64,000 nucleotides of DNA from Lunularia cruciata. Taxonomy: Eukaryota; Streptophyta; Marchantiopsida; Lunulariales; Lunulariaceae. The number at the start of each line of letters is the position of its first letter. The stretch's first letter is position 1. Below are positions 32,590 to 43,242 of the stretch, piece by piece. The notes beneath the pieces were generated by a model that saw only the letters and a list, made by a program, of their open reading frames with translations, ran no database searches and was not told the DNA's origin. Where the stretch lies: positions 17,796,501 through 17,860,500 of the forward strand of contig OX419761.1 of assembly GCA_948567375.1 (NCBI GenBank), given 5' to 3'. The position numbers were made by a program, and so were the translations under genes.

Positions 32590-33760
32590 TTATAGATAGA
32601 CAAAGGAAAATTGCTAAAAAATTTCAAGTTTGTAACTCAAGAGGATTATGCAGACTACATCTGCCAATTCTAAGAATATCAAGATATCTTTGCTTGGAAA
32701 ATTGAGTAGATGCCCAAAATCCCTTGAAAATTTAGACAATATCAAATTGATCTGGAGGAAGGAGCAGTCCTTTTCAGAAAATGACAAATCAACTCAGCCC
32801 TAAATATTCCTTGTTGGTGAAGGATGAAATAGATAATTATCTTAGGGCTGGTATCTTTTTTCTAGTACTTAGAAGTGAGTGGGTATCTCCTATCATTGTA
32901 GCACCCAAGAAGAAGACATGGAAGAGTAGAGTGAGCAAAGATTTTTCTGAACTGAATTTAGCCACAAAGAAGGACCATCACCATCTCCCTTTCATAGATG
33001 CTATTCTAGACCAAGTTATAGGACATGAGTGCTATAGCTTTTTAGATGGATTTTTTATGTATGACCAAGTAACCATTCAAACACAAGATAAGGACAAGAC
33101 TACTTTCAATACCAACTGAGGAACTTATGCTTGTAACTGAATGTCATTTTGGTTTTGTAGTGACCTATGACATTTCAACAAATGATGATTGCAATCTTCA
33201 AAGACTACTTGTGAAAATTCATGGAGATTTTGGATAATGATTTCTTTGTCTTTGGCAAAAGAGTAGATCACATCTCATCTCTAAGCCAAACAATCAATAG
33301 ATGTAGATCATCCAGATTGTCTTTGCATCTAGAGAAGTGCTTTTGTGTTATGATAGAGGGCATTCTTCTTGGACATCATGTTTCAAATGAGCGATAGAAG
33401 TAGATGCAAAAAAGATAAAAGTGATTCAATCTCAAGAATCACCCAAGACTTAAGGTAGTTGAGGGCCTTCCTAGGCAATGTGGAATACTAGCATAGGTTT
33501 TTGGTAACTATGCAGTATTGGCAGCATCCCTCACCAAGAGGGATGCACTAATTTTTTGTTACCTGTTGGGTTATGAATTTGTCTTCCATGTAGACCATTA
33601 TGCACTACAATATTTGGTGAAGAAGGCAAATTCATCAAGAAAAATTGCAAGTATGTATTACTCTTGAAGTAATTTACCTACATGGTGTAGGTGAGGAAGG
33701 GATCACAACACAAAAATTTCAATTTCTTGTCCAAGCTCAAAACCACAAATCAAGCTGAAG
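32590..33760 (+). pseudogene. Reverse transcriptase and RNase H remnant, element F
   Basis: It is closely parallel to element D. YQDIFAWKIE and a 112-aa open piece (32781-33119) include LLVKDEIDNYLRAGIFF, SPIIVAPKKKTW and KKDHHHLPFIDAILDQV. The palm motif reads LDNDFFVFGK, so one Asp is Asn. RNase H fragments (FVFHVDHYALQYLVKKA) lie at 33570-33630, and much of RNase H is deleted. It is a second, independent copy of the family. Confidence 0.75.
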
Positions 33761-34730
33761 ATTTAGATAAGCTTCTAAACAAAGGAAATTTCCAAATTTC
33801 AATGGCATAGATGACATGTACTCCATAAAGTACATGTACCTCCACAGGTTATAATGTCCAAAAGGACTAGATCCCAAGCAAAGAGTAGTATTTCTCCATA
33901 GGAGGGGTCCATACCAATTGAAGGAGAATATCTTATTCAAGATGGGAGGAAACAACTATTTTTCATTGTCTTGAGTCCTATGTAGTAGATGGAGTGATAC
34001 AATCCCTAAATTCCAAGGCTATAAGATTCACCTTGAAAAATACAATAAAATAGGGTAATAGGTTACTAGTGGCCAACCATGTATAAAGATGTACATGAAT
34101 ATATTAAATGGTGTGATGTGTGTCAACAAATGAGAAGACCAACAACTTTTACTTAGTAGCTACTCAGACTGATCCTTCCTTTGGTGGCATTTGAAAAATG
34201 AGGAATCAATTTTGTGGGACCAGTATAGCCTAAAATGAGGACTCCATACAAGCGGTACATTTTTGGTCTGCATTGACTATGCAGTGAAGATGGTGAAGGC
34301 AAAGGATGATGCAGACATAGTATCAAAGTTCTTGTCCTCAATGTCATCTCTTGGTATGGTTGCCCCCTTGAATAATTAAGTAATAGGGGTGTGCATTCCT
34401 AAAAAATATTTTGACTTACTTACCAACCATTTCTAGATTCAACATAAGGAAACTCCTCCTTACAACCCAAAAGCAAATAGATTGACCAAAAGAGCCAATG
34501 GATTGTTGTGCAAAATCCTTAATGAATTAATAGTGAATTACGCATATGATTGGGATACCAGGTTGCTAGTATCCATATGGCCCTATCACACTATTGAGAA
34601 AATCACAACAAAGTAGATACCTTACTTTCCTACATATAGGCTCCATCCACATTTCTCTCATTGACGTTGAGGTGTCAACTTACAAGATGACCCAATAGAT
34701 GTGTGATGTGGGAAGGTCAATAGTTTTGAA
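33761..34730 (+). pseudogene. Integrase remnant, element F
   Basis: MYKDVHEYIKWCDVCQQMRR (34081-34140) is the end of the HHCC domain. A decayed core follows, starting GINFVGPV at 34205, with later blocks PYNPKAN and NHKVD-like sequence to 34620. The catalytic residues are mostly obscured by stops. Confidence 0.68.
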
Positions 34731-35478
34731 ATAAGGAGGAGGGCTTGCATCAAGGGATTTCAATGAAGAAGGCCCAAGGAGACCTTTGTCTTCAAAAACC
34801 TTCACCCCAAAGGAAAACCCTCCGCCTTAAATAACCTTTGGCATAAAACACCCTCACCCTACAAAGTCAATCGATTTGGAAAGGTAACAAGGACTTATAT
34901 GTGATGCCGATAGATCAAGAACCATGAGTAATGACCATTTTTTTGTACAAAAACATTCAGGTATGTGAGATGTGACCACTTCTACCTAGCACACATATTG
35001 ACTCCAAGGCCAAAAGTGTCCTTTGGTCAAGGATGTTTGCATGGCAAGGAATGGTGGCACCAAAAGTCTTACAGGCCAAAGGTAGCAGTGGCAAAGGCCT
35101 TCATCCTCATACATCTTTGATGTGGATACTTCTTCATATCTAATTTTTTTGAGCTTGTTCCTTCTATGGATTCCTTTTTTCATCTTCTTTTGTGCTTTAA
35201 GCAGTTTCCTTTTTTGAGCAGTTTCCTCTCTATGCCAAAAGTAAATGGTACAAGACCATCTTACATCCTTGGTAAACCCTTTAACCTATTGGATCTCTAA
35301 CAAAACAATGCTAAAAATATATATAATTTCACAAAAAATTTGAAATGTGAGGTGCTGGAGAAGGTGAAGTTAGTCCCATATGACCTCATTGTTGGGCAAT
35401 GATTAATTGAGTATAAAGACTTGAAAAAACAAGTTTGCATGTCTAGCAAGTAAGGATTGTGTAAAGTTTTTATTCAAA
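34731..35478 (+). other. Polypurine-like tract and possible LTR start; otherwise unassigned
   Basis: AATAAGGAGGAGGGCT (34731-34745) followed by TGCATCAAGG could be the polypurine tract and 3' LTR start of element F. The rest is non-coding, with recurring CCAAAGG/GGCCAAAAG words, and stops where the inverted duplication begins. No matching LTR lies in the window. Confidence 0.35.
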
Positions 35479-36210
35479 TCAATGGAATTCTAGATGCATC
35501 AGCAATCCATATGACATTGTGTCCCTTTGGAGGATAGATGATAGCTACCTATGATGCCATCAAGGATATAGTTTTTTCTATGGCATGAAGAGAGTGGATA
35601 CTTTGCTTGGAGAGAGTGTTCGTATGCTTTACAGACAACATGTGTCAGGGTAGACTTGTACTTGGTCCAAGATGACCAGGTGGCAGTGGTAGATGTTGTA
35701 TTACAGACCCTACACAAGATGCAATTTTGGAAAGAGTGATTGCCCATCCACTTGGATGGGTGGCAAGCGGAGCAGCAACACACAAGGTCTCCAAGTATAG
35801 GGGTATGTAGCAATGTCACCTCTTTTTTCCTCTAGCCTTGGAGTTATGTGCAGTGATGGACACGGTGTTTCCACACATCTGTCAAGGAGTGCATGAGAGC
35901 TTATGATATTAGATGTCAAGGGGTACCACTTTCACTCTTATACTTTGTAGTATACTTTAGACAATGTGTGTCCATTGCTCTACATAGAGCATTGGCTGGT
36001 GTAATCCATAGGAGAGCAAGCACACTAGGTGATGTTTCTTTGGATGTTCCAATAATTTGTAAACCTTATGATTTACATAGCTCAGATATCTTAAGGGTGG
36101 TAGGGCAAATTTCTCATATAGATACTATTGGGGCCTAGCTCCTACCTCTTTTGTCGCTCCCTTGTATGGTTTCCCATCTTCATGTGTTCTACGTGGTTGC
36201 CTCTTTCTCT
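35479..36210 (+). mobile_element. Non-LTR element, 3' fragment (copy 1)
   Basis: It begins inside the C-terminal knuckle (AIHMTLCPFGG), runs through the endonuclease-like region (RADLYLV at about 35649), an extra C-terminal part (SLLYFVVYFRQCVSIALHRA, open at 35893-36138) and the family 3' UTR ending CTACGTGGTTGCC. Frameshifted and stopped. It is the inverted partner of 47040-47778. Confidence 0.75.
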
Positions 36211-37336
36211 GTAATTAATGGGATATTTGGCCCCGCTGCTCTACTTTATCTCTTTTGCCTCCTTTTGTATATTTTTTCTCAACATTTCCTGATTTATAAT
36301 AAATTTATTTATTTGAAATGAAGAATGGATTACTGCAGCATAACATGCAATTTCCAAACTATTGAAATGCTTTAATCCATAATCGACATTACCGTTGCTC
36401 TACCTTGCCTCTCTTGCCTGCTTCTTTCAAGTCCTTGTTACACCGCGAGCATGAAAGATAAGACTTAAATATAAACATTGGATGCTCTGACTCAGCACTA
36501 AGATGTTTTGTGCAAACTCTACATCACGGTACTATATGGTCGTACCTATACCAACCTCATCATCTACCGCATGCCCCATGTATTACCACCATAAATTCCG
36601 GTAAATTATTTTGGACTCAAATTCCAACTTAAACGACTTCGTTGTTCCTCAAAATTCGTTTCCAATATTCTTTGCTTCCAACTGAGGGACATAAATCAAA
36701 CAAACGAACTTTTATCGTTCAGGGCTAGTTATTTCCATCAATCCAGATTTTCCTGGCAGCCAAACTTTCCATCTTGTAAGCCTGAACAGGTCATCATTGT
36801 TTTTTCCGGTCACTGGTCTTAATCGGAATTATTTAAGCATTAGATGCTGCACCATTTGTCAAAAAAAAATTTCCAGATCATGGTAATATGTTTAAAGGGA
36901 TGGAGGACCATTCAATTTGGTACGCCAGCGTTAAAGGTCAGATCAGGTAGTTCCTCCGCGTAGTTGCGTCATGAGAAGCTAGAAAAATTCTAATACAGAC
37001 AAAAGTGTTTTGGTATCATTTCACTCTGAACCCGACGCACCACATTCACAAAGGATGCATAGATTGGAATCAGTTTATTAGCGTCATTCGTAGCATATTT
37101 AACATACAAATCGGGCAGTTGGTCGAGCGCATCTCGGGATCTTTATTGGATCCAAGTCAGATTTATTTCTCATTTTCGTACTCACTGAATCGGCAAGATG
37201 TCAATGGGGAAGGCCAAGGACGGACCCATTAATCTTTCCACTAACTCCATACAATGACCAGGATCAAAGTAGAATCTTAACTTAGGATAGTAAGCCCTCT
37301 GGACCCGTACACTCTGTGTGTTAGGTGATCTCAGGT
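35479..37336 (+). repeat. Left arm of a large inverted duplication
   Basis: It is the reverse complement, block by block, of 41083-47778 once later insertions are removed. 37021-37336 pairs with 41083-41401. 36975-37020 pairs with 42071-42106 plus 45823-45827. 36215-36975 pairs with 46120-47040. 35479-36215 pairs with 47040-47778. Beyond 37336 the similarity ends abruptly. Confidence 0.85.
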
Positions 37337-37688
37337 TCCTGGCGATATAGCTAGTATTGGTTGATATCGTAAGATGTACAACAAAGTTCTCGTGTACAGC
37401 TTTATAGTGTTCTGTATACGAAAGGTTTATATAGAAAAAGTATTCCCAATCCTCTTTAAATGTGCATCATACTTGAACAGTCAAACATGGCGGTGAAGGT
37501 CAAGAGTTGCAATGCGATCGAGTTAAATGTAAACGATGGAGAGGAGCCCTCGGTCCAACCTACCTCTATCTAAGAATCCTCACAGAACTTTTGGTGTAGG
37601 AGAGGAAATGCGGAATGCAACAGAGACTACAACGACTGTCTGTGAATAATATTCTGTGCGACCGACAAGCGATTTTTTTCTCCATCGG
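37337..37688. other. Non-coding, downstream of the dirigent gene
   Basis: I see no gene or repeat. The stretch should contain the 3' UTR and polyadenylation region of the minus-strand gene at 37689. Confidence 0.4.
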
Positions 37689-38210
37689 TTATTCCACCAT
37701 TACCAATTGGTTGGGAAGCTCCAAAGAGGCGTCATATTTGATAATGAAGCCTGTGGCCTGGACAGTGACCGTGAAGAATCCTGCAGCTTGTCTGAAAGAA
37801 CCTGTACCTCCGGTGACAGCCACCTCCCATGAAGGTGCAGTTCTGTTGAACCTTCCTGATCCAGACAGTGTTCCCTTGTAATCTCCTATAGTGATGTCGT
37901 GAGTGAAGACAATAAAAGTTGTAAGTGGTACGCTGGCTGCCACAAGCTGCCCGGAGGCCCATCCAACTGCTGTTGAATTCTCTTCAATTCCAGCGAGAAT
38001 GGGAGTATCAAAGACGCTAATATCACCGAAGACAAAAGTATTGGTGAAAGTTCCGTTCGCACTGGCAACCTGGACAGCAGTGATATTTGGTGGAACAAAG
38101 TTGTCGTGCAGATAGTAGCTCAGTTCTACTGTATCTGCGCTTGCAAGCTTGCATCCTGGGGAGAATATCATGAGCGCCACCACCAGCATCACTAAAGTCG
38201 AGCTCTTCAT
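37689..38210 (-). CDS. Dirigent-like protein, secreted
   Basis: A single intact exon of 173 aa from ATG (38210) to TAA. The first 25 residues form a signal peptide (hydrophobic LVMLVVALMIF, likely cleavage after LASA). The mature part starts with ELSYYLHDN and continues through GDISVFDTPI, AVGWASGQLV, FTHDITIGDYKGTLSGSGRFN, WEVAVTGGTGSFRQAAG and a C-terminal beta strand, the layout of the dirigent (PF03018) beta-barrel. Known members guide stereoselective coupling of monolignol radicals, or related reactions, in the cell wall. Four N-glycosylation sequons are visible (NIT, NGT, NST, NRT). Length is close to family norm (180-190 aa). The subfamily and substrate cannot be told by eye. It lies in the spacer of an inverted duplication and is the only intact host gene here. 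Confidence 0.92.
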   Translation of the reverse strand: MKSSTLVMLVVALMIFSPGCKLASADTVELSYYLHDNFVPPNITAVQVASANGTFTNTFVFGDISVFDTPILAGIEENSTAVGWASGQLVAASVPLTTFIVFTHDITIGDYKGTLSGSGRFNRTAPSWEVAVTGGTGSFRQAAGFFTVTVQATGFIIKYDASLELPNQLVMVE

Positions 38211-38500
38211 TGTGCCTCAGCTTACCAACATTCTGAACCTCAAATCTTCAAATAAGGACCAAGGAGGTGAACAAAGAACGCAGCAAGTCGCACAGAGATG
38301 AGCCTCGATCAAGATCTAGTGCAGACGTAAAGCTCAGGACGTGCACATTGCAGTTGCTTCTGATCGATATCAGCAGCAATCGGCTGCAGCTTAAGTAGTA
38401 CTCTGGTCGGAAAAGAAAACTCAACGTAGTTCAACAGTTGCAAACCCGATCGCAGTTCGAGGAAATTCTAAATATCTACCGTATCTAGTTGACGTGGTGA
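38211..38500 (-). promoter_or_regulatory. Upstream region of the dirigent gene
   Basis: Reads leftward into the ATG at 38210. No convincing TATA box lies within 150 bp. GTACTACTTAAGCTGC (about 38390-38400, minus strand) is a weak candidate. The composition is less AT-rich than the DNA beyond 38640. Confidence 0.3.
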
Positions 38501-38788
38501 GAAGCAATCTCGCCATCCATGAAAAGGTTTGAATCATTTGTTACCAGCGAGGACAATCTGCTCTCACGTTGGTCCACATAAGCTGCCAACTAAGACAGGT
38601 ACTTGCAACGTGGCATCATGTTGCAACCCTCAATGTATGGGGCTTAGCCTCATGTTACATTTTTTCTCTTTCTTGTCTCTTTTTAATGGTTTGATGGGGT
38701 TTTTCATCCTTCGTTTTTTCCCACGCGGTTTCTTTTTATATAAAAATAAAAAAATTCTTGAGTCAACTAAAGACGTTATTAAATGTAT

Positions 38789-38967
38789 GGGAATTGTTAA
38801 ATACATCATATTTTTACTAAATATATCACATCTAGTGCCTAATATTCTTAGAATATACTGATGCACCACTTTCCAGACCTCGGCGAAATGGAACGCACGC
38901 AATTAACAAATATCGATTCCGTGGTGTAATGTATTTAATAAAAAGTGCGATATATTTAACAATTCCC
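38789..38967. mobile_element. MITE-like element upstream of the dirigent gene
   Basis: 179 bp with imperfect inverted ends of about 45 bp, both starting GGGAATTGTTAAATA. The flanks are TAAATGTAT (left) and TAAATATGTAT (right), a possible target duplication. It lies about 580 bp upstream of the ATG. Confidence 0.65.
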
Positions 38968-40141
38968 TAAATATGTATGCCAAAGTTGAGGTCCTATAAA
39001 CTCCATCTCTGTATGACGCCTGTAGTTATACCTCATTAACTGCGTCATTGCCCCAAGAGCAAAGGTTAATTCCTCTCCTTGCTTGCCTAGTGTTAAGATA
39101 TTTTTCGCGGTATGGACGCTATTCTGCAAGAAGATTATTTTCTACTCGGAATTCTCAAAGTATATTAAAACTCTCCCTCAAACTAACTAACGCGGCCAGT
39201 ACTATCCGGTCTCTTTGGAGCGATTATTTTTTGTTTCGATACTATATTCTGAGAGTTATTATTCGTTGCTCATAATAAAAATATTGGTTCGCGTGTTTTC
39301 ACACTAGATCACTTTTTCCTCGTAGCCACGTAGTCAGCTAGTAAAATACTGGCTTGCGGGTTCTCACTAGAGTACTCACACTAAATCACTTTTTCCTCAA
39401 TAATCTAGTGATATATATCCATTCTTTTTAAAGTTTTATTCAAATTCTCCTTTTTAAATAGTGACCCTACTGGTCTTCAAAACATATTGGCTATTGCAAT
39501 CTCCAATAGAGCTATCACACTAAATGGATTTCTAAAAGATATTCCACTCTGTCCTAAGCTCAACTTTAGACTCATCACACTAGATGACTTTTGAAGAATA
39601 TTCTAGTGATGTGGATGCTATATACATCGTTATGCATATTTTCCATCTTAGATATGATTGGTCAGTGAATACTATTGTTTAGTGATTTTAATTTAAGGTA
39701 CTTAGAATGCATGTATTTTCAATCACCTTTACATGATACAAAAAAAAACATTTTCATGCACGTATATCATACCACATCATGCATTCATTGTTACAAACAC
39801 TACCTTGAATCGTTCTGCACTAGCACCGAATTAAAGTATTTCTTTATTTTGTAAAGTTAACCTTGTACAAAGGTCAATGTTCGCACACTTTACTCACAAT
39901 TCTACAACTAAACATCTTTTGTACTCTCCTTTTACTATTTATACCAAATCAAGCACTAAGATTTATCCTACCTTTGCATAACTCTTTGTACCTAGTAAGT
40001 AACAAGCTTTGTCTTGAAACTATTTGCCTTATTCTGACCTATAACCTTACATTGTGTATGCATATTTTGGACTATACCAAATTTGACTTAGTTTTATCTC
40101 AAACCAAAATTTTCTATCTATTCTCAAAGACCAAATTTAGA
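38968..40141. other. Non-coding, AT-rich
   Basis: No gene seen. A CACTAGATCACTTTTTCCTC word recurs near 39301 and 39383 as a short direct repeat. The 95-aa ORF at 39863-40150 is AT-rich chance reading. Confidence 0.4.
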
Positions 40142-40275
40142 TTAATTTAGAATTCCCCTTAGTTTAAAATCTACATACTAACCTGCAGTTAATCCATTCT
40201 TCATTTCATTTCACTAGATCTATTATAAAAAGAAGTATACTAAAATGCTTCGAGTATCTTTTAGTCTTCTTTGTA
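40142..40275 (+). repeat. Direct repeat shared with 47775-47890
   Basis: Both copies contain AAATCTATTATAAAAAGAAG-like sequence followed by ACTAAAATGCTT. This copy is in the spacer of the inverted duplication; the other lies just outside its right arm, in the same orientation. Confidence 0.75.
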
Positions 40276-40465
40276 TTTTGAAAATGACGAGCATGTTTAA
40301 GCCATTTTCACGAGTTCAACAGTTCTATAATTGACATTAGCAAGAATCGTGAAGAAGAATGTTAAACTCCCTATTTGTGCTTCTCGAGCACAACACAACA
40401 CAAGGAGCAGTTCCTAAAACCTAATTCCCTGCCGGATCCGTGGACAGGAATTTATTAAAAAAAAT

Positions 40466-40550
40466 GGTGACCGCGGAAGATAACAAGAAGGATGGGACCT
40501 CATCAAGCGGTACATGAATAAGACATGAGAGATAAAATGGGGCTAAACCC
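40466..40550 (-). mobile_element. Non-LTR element, 3' UTR tail fragment
   Basis: It matches the minus-strand 3' end of the copy at 42107 (GAAGGATGGG, CAAGCGGTACA, AAAATGGGGCTAA). Only the tail is present, as expected for a severely 5'-truncated insertion. Confidence 0.55.
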
Positions 40551-40608
40551 ATTATTATCACCCACTTATCCATCATTTGTAATATTGGTATTAATCATGA
40601 TATATAGA

Positions 40609-41010
40609 TTGTGTAGGTATCAAGGGGAGCGTTTGTTTGAATTTTCTTCCTAACTACGAGTTCCACGTGAAAGGTGTCGGGAGTGGAGTCTTAGACTTGC
40701 ATTTAAATGTAAAACTCAGCCCCACTAGTATCACCGACGTATGTATTGATGTATAATGTTAATTAGCAAGTTTTAAATCACCTGTAATTATGAAACGTAA
40801 TTTTAAAGTTTCTTAAACATTTAAAGATCAAGACTAGGTAGCAATTATGGAAAACCACAAGGAGCGGTCCAGGCCTATAACCTGAAACCTACTCCGTGGA
40901 CAGGATTTGTATAGGTATCAAGGGAGCGTTTGTTTAAATTTTCTTCCTCACCATGAGTTCCATGTGGAGAATCTTGGCAGTGGAGTCTTAGACTTGCGTT
41001 GGAATGATAG
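40609..41010 (+). repeat. Local direct duplication, about 100-bp units
   Basis: 40609-40715 and 40907-41010 both read GGTATCAAGG(G)GAGCGTTTGTTT and end GGAGTCTTAGACTTGC. A second pair (GTGGACAGGA, at 40439 and 40899) lies just before each, so the original unit was longer. Confidence 0.7.
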
Positions 41011-41409
41011 AGAGTGGGAAAATCGACCTGGCAAGCTCTACAAGGAAAGCCTAATGATAAAACGCGCAGACCGTATGTCAGTTCACCTGAGATCACCTAA
41101 TATACAGTGTACGGGTCCAGAGGGCTTACTATCCTAAGTTAAGATTCTACTTTGATCCTGGTCATTGTATGGACTTCGTCAAAACATTAATGGGTCCGTC
41201 CTTGGGCCTCCCCATGACATTTTGCCGATTCAGTGAGTATAGAAATGACAAATAAATCTGACTTGGATCCAATAAAAATCCCGGGACGCGCTCGACCAAC
41301 AGCACGATTTGTATGTTAAATATGCTATGGATGACGCTAATAAACTGATTCCAATCTATATGTCCTTTGTGAATGTGGTGAGTCGGGTTCAGAGTGAAGT
41401 GGTACCAAA

Positions 41410-42070
41410 TAAGCTTCGGCAAGGTAAGGTAATTTACCTTTTTTACCTGGTAAACGGGTAAAGGTAAAGGGTAAAACTTCCCATTCATCAAAGGGTAAAA
41501 GAACGGGTAGTGTAAAGGTAGAGAATCAATTTACCCTCTACCTGATAAGGTTTACCCTTTACCTTTTCACTCCCCTACACAGTCCGCAAACTCTTAGATC
41601 GACGAGTTGGTTTTTGATGTCAAGCTCCTCTAGTTTGGCGCAACAAGTCCAAACATATTGCAACACAAGGGTGGTTTACCCTTTACCTTTTCACTCCCCT
41701 ATGCAGTCCACCACACAGTGCGCAAGTCCGCAAATGCTCGACGTGTTGGTTTTCAATGCCGAGCTCCTTTCAATTTTGTTGCGCCAACCCTCTAGGTTGG
41801 TGCAACAAATCCAAACATATTGCAGCACAATGGTGGTATTGATTCAAGCAAGTATTGTGTAGGCATGTTTTAGTCTTGTTTTAGACCAGTATGTGGACGG
41901 AGTTTGGTCACACTGCAAATATTGTTTTTTCCTTGATTTACACGGTAATTTACATGGGTAATGGTAAAAGGTAAAAGTAGAAAGATGGCCAAAGGTAAGG
42001 TAAAGAGTAAAGTAAAGGTAGGACAAAATTGATTACCCTTTTACCTTTTACCTTACCCTACCGGGGCCTA
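41410..42070. mobile_element. Non-autonomous hAT-like DNA transposon, 661 bp
   Basis: An exact 8-bp duplication GTACCAAA flanks it (41402-41409, 42071-42078). Imperfect terminal inverted repeats (TAAGCTTCGGCAAGGTAAGG and TAGGCCCCGGTAGGGTAAGG) are followed by many GGTAAA/TTTACC words. No transposase ORF. The inverted partner at 36990-37020 has the site with one ATACCAAA and no insert. Confidence 0.9.
41556..41835 (+). repeat. Tandem duplication inside the hAT-like element
   Basis: 41557-41670 and 41680-41830 share CCTTTTCACTCCCCTA, GTTGGTTTT(T/C)(G/A)ATG and CCAAACATATTGCA in order. It enlarges the element's middle without adding coding sequence. Confidence 0.7.
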
Positions 42071-42379
42071 GTACCAAAACACTTTTGTTTGTCTTAGACT
42101 TTTTCTTAGTAAAGGCGACCGTGTAGAAACAATGAAGGATGGGAAGACCCCATTAAGCTGTACAAGGGAGAGACAAAAAAGGTAAAATGGGGCTAAGCCC
42201 CAATAGAGCCAATATGAGAAATTTTCCCTACTGCACCTAAGATATCCAAGCTATGCAAGTCAAACAGTCTACACACAACTGGAGCATTCAAAGAAACATC
42301 ACCTAAAGTGATTGCTCTCCTATGGATTGCACCTGCCACTGCCCTCTGTAGAGCAATGGGCACATGCTGTCTAAAATAT

Positions 42380-43039
42380 GCTACAAAGTATGAGAGTGAG
42401 AGTGAGAGTGGTACACTTGGTGCCTAACATGAAAAGCTCTTGTGCACTCCTTGAAAAATGTGTCAAGCGCCGTGTCCATCGCTCCATATAACTCCAAGGC
42501 TATAGGAACAAAGAGGTGACCTTGCTGCATGCTCTTATACTTGAGACCTTGCGACCTGTTGCTGCACTCGCCGCCCATCTAAGGGGATGGGTAATCACTC
42601 CTTCCAAAATTGTATCCCGTGTAGGGTCCATAACCATGACATCTGCTATTGTCACCTGATCATCTTGGACCAAGTATAAGTCTGCCCTGACATGTGTCAT
42701 CTGCAAAGCATACGAACACTCCCTCCAAGCCAAGTATCCACTCTTTCATGCCATAGCAAACACTATGTCCCTAATGGCATCATGGGTAGCTATCCTCTGT
42801 CCTCCAAAAGGACACCATGTCATGTGGACCGCTGATGCATCTAGTGTAGAACCACACTCACAAGAGAGTAATGAAGATGCACATGGGTGGACCAAACCTA
42901 GGTGAAACCTCATCGCTGTAGAGAAAGTAGCTGATGCGAGTCGGAATGCCCTAATGCACGGTTGTACTAGGATCCAAGAGAATGCACTCTTGCCGGAACA
43001 AGAGCAAAGATGTGCTCTAGTAGCCTGAGGAATGGACAA
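42380..43039 (-). pseudogene. C-terminal knuckle and endonuclease-like domain, copy 2
   Basis: The piece 43039-42746 ends with CECGSTLDASAVHMTWC (C-x-C-x9-H-x3-C), then RIATHDAIRDIVFAMA. After one TGA the frame goes on (42733-42500) with VRADLYLVQDDQVTIADVMV. The order knuckle, R-x-D, then a hydrophobic strand ending D-V is that of the restriction-like endonuclease of R2/NeSL-type LINEs, which nicks the target. A further piece (42578-42381) gives LFVPIALELYGAMDTALD. The match is by motif and order only. Confidence 0.62.
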
Positions 43040-43242
43040 GTCGACTAAGAGAGAATGTAGTATATGCTCACACTGTCACTCCATCAAGGAAGACTGTAAA
43101 CCTCTAGTCCAATCTGACAATAATGAAGCAAAAGGTGAAAAATCCTCTTGTGCATGTGGGGATAGACTATCTCTCATCTACTGTAGTTACATATAGAGAG
43201 AAAAGGATCCTCCTTCCACCTCTATCACATAAGTTTCCAAAA

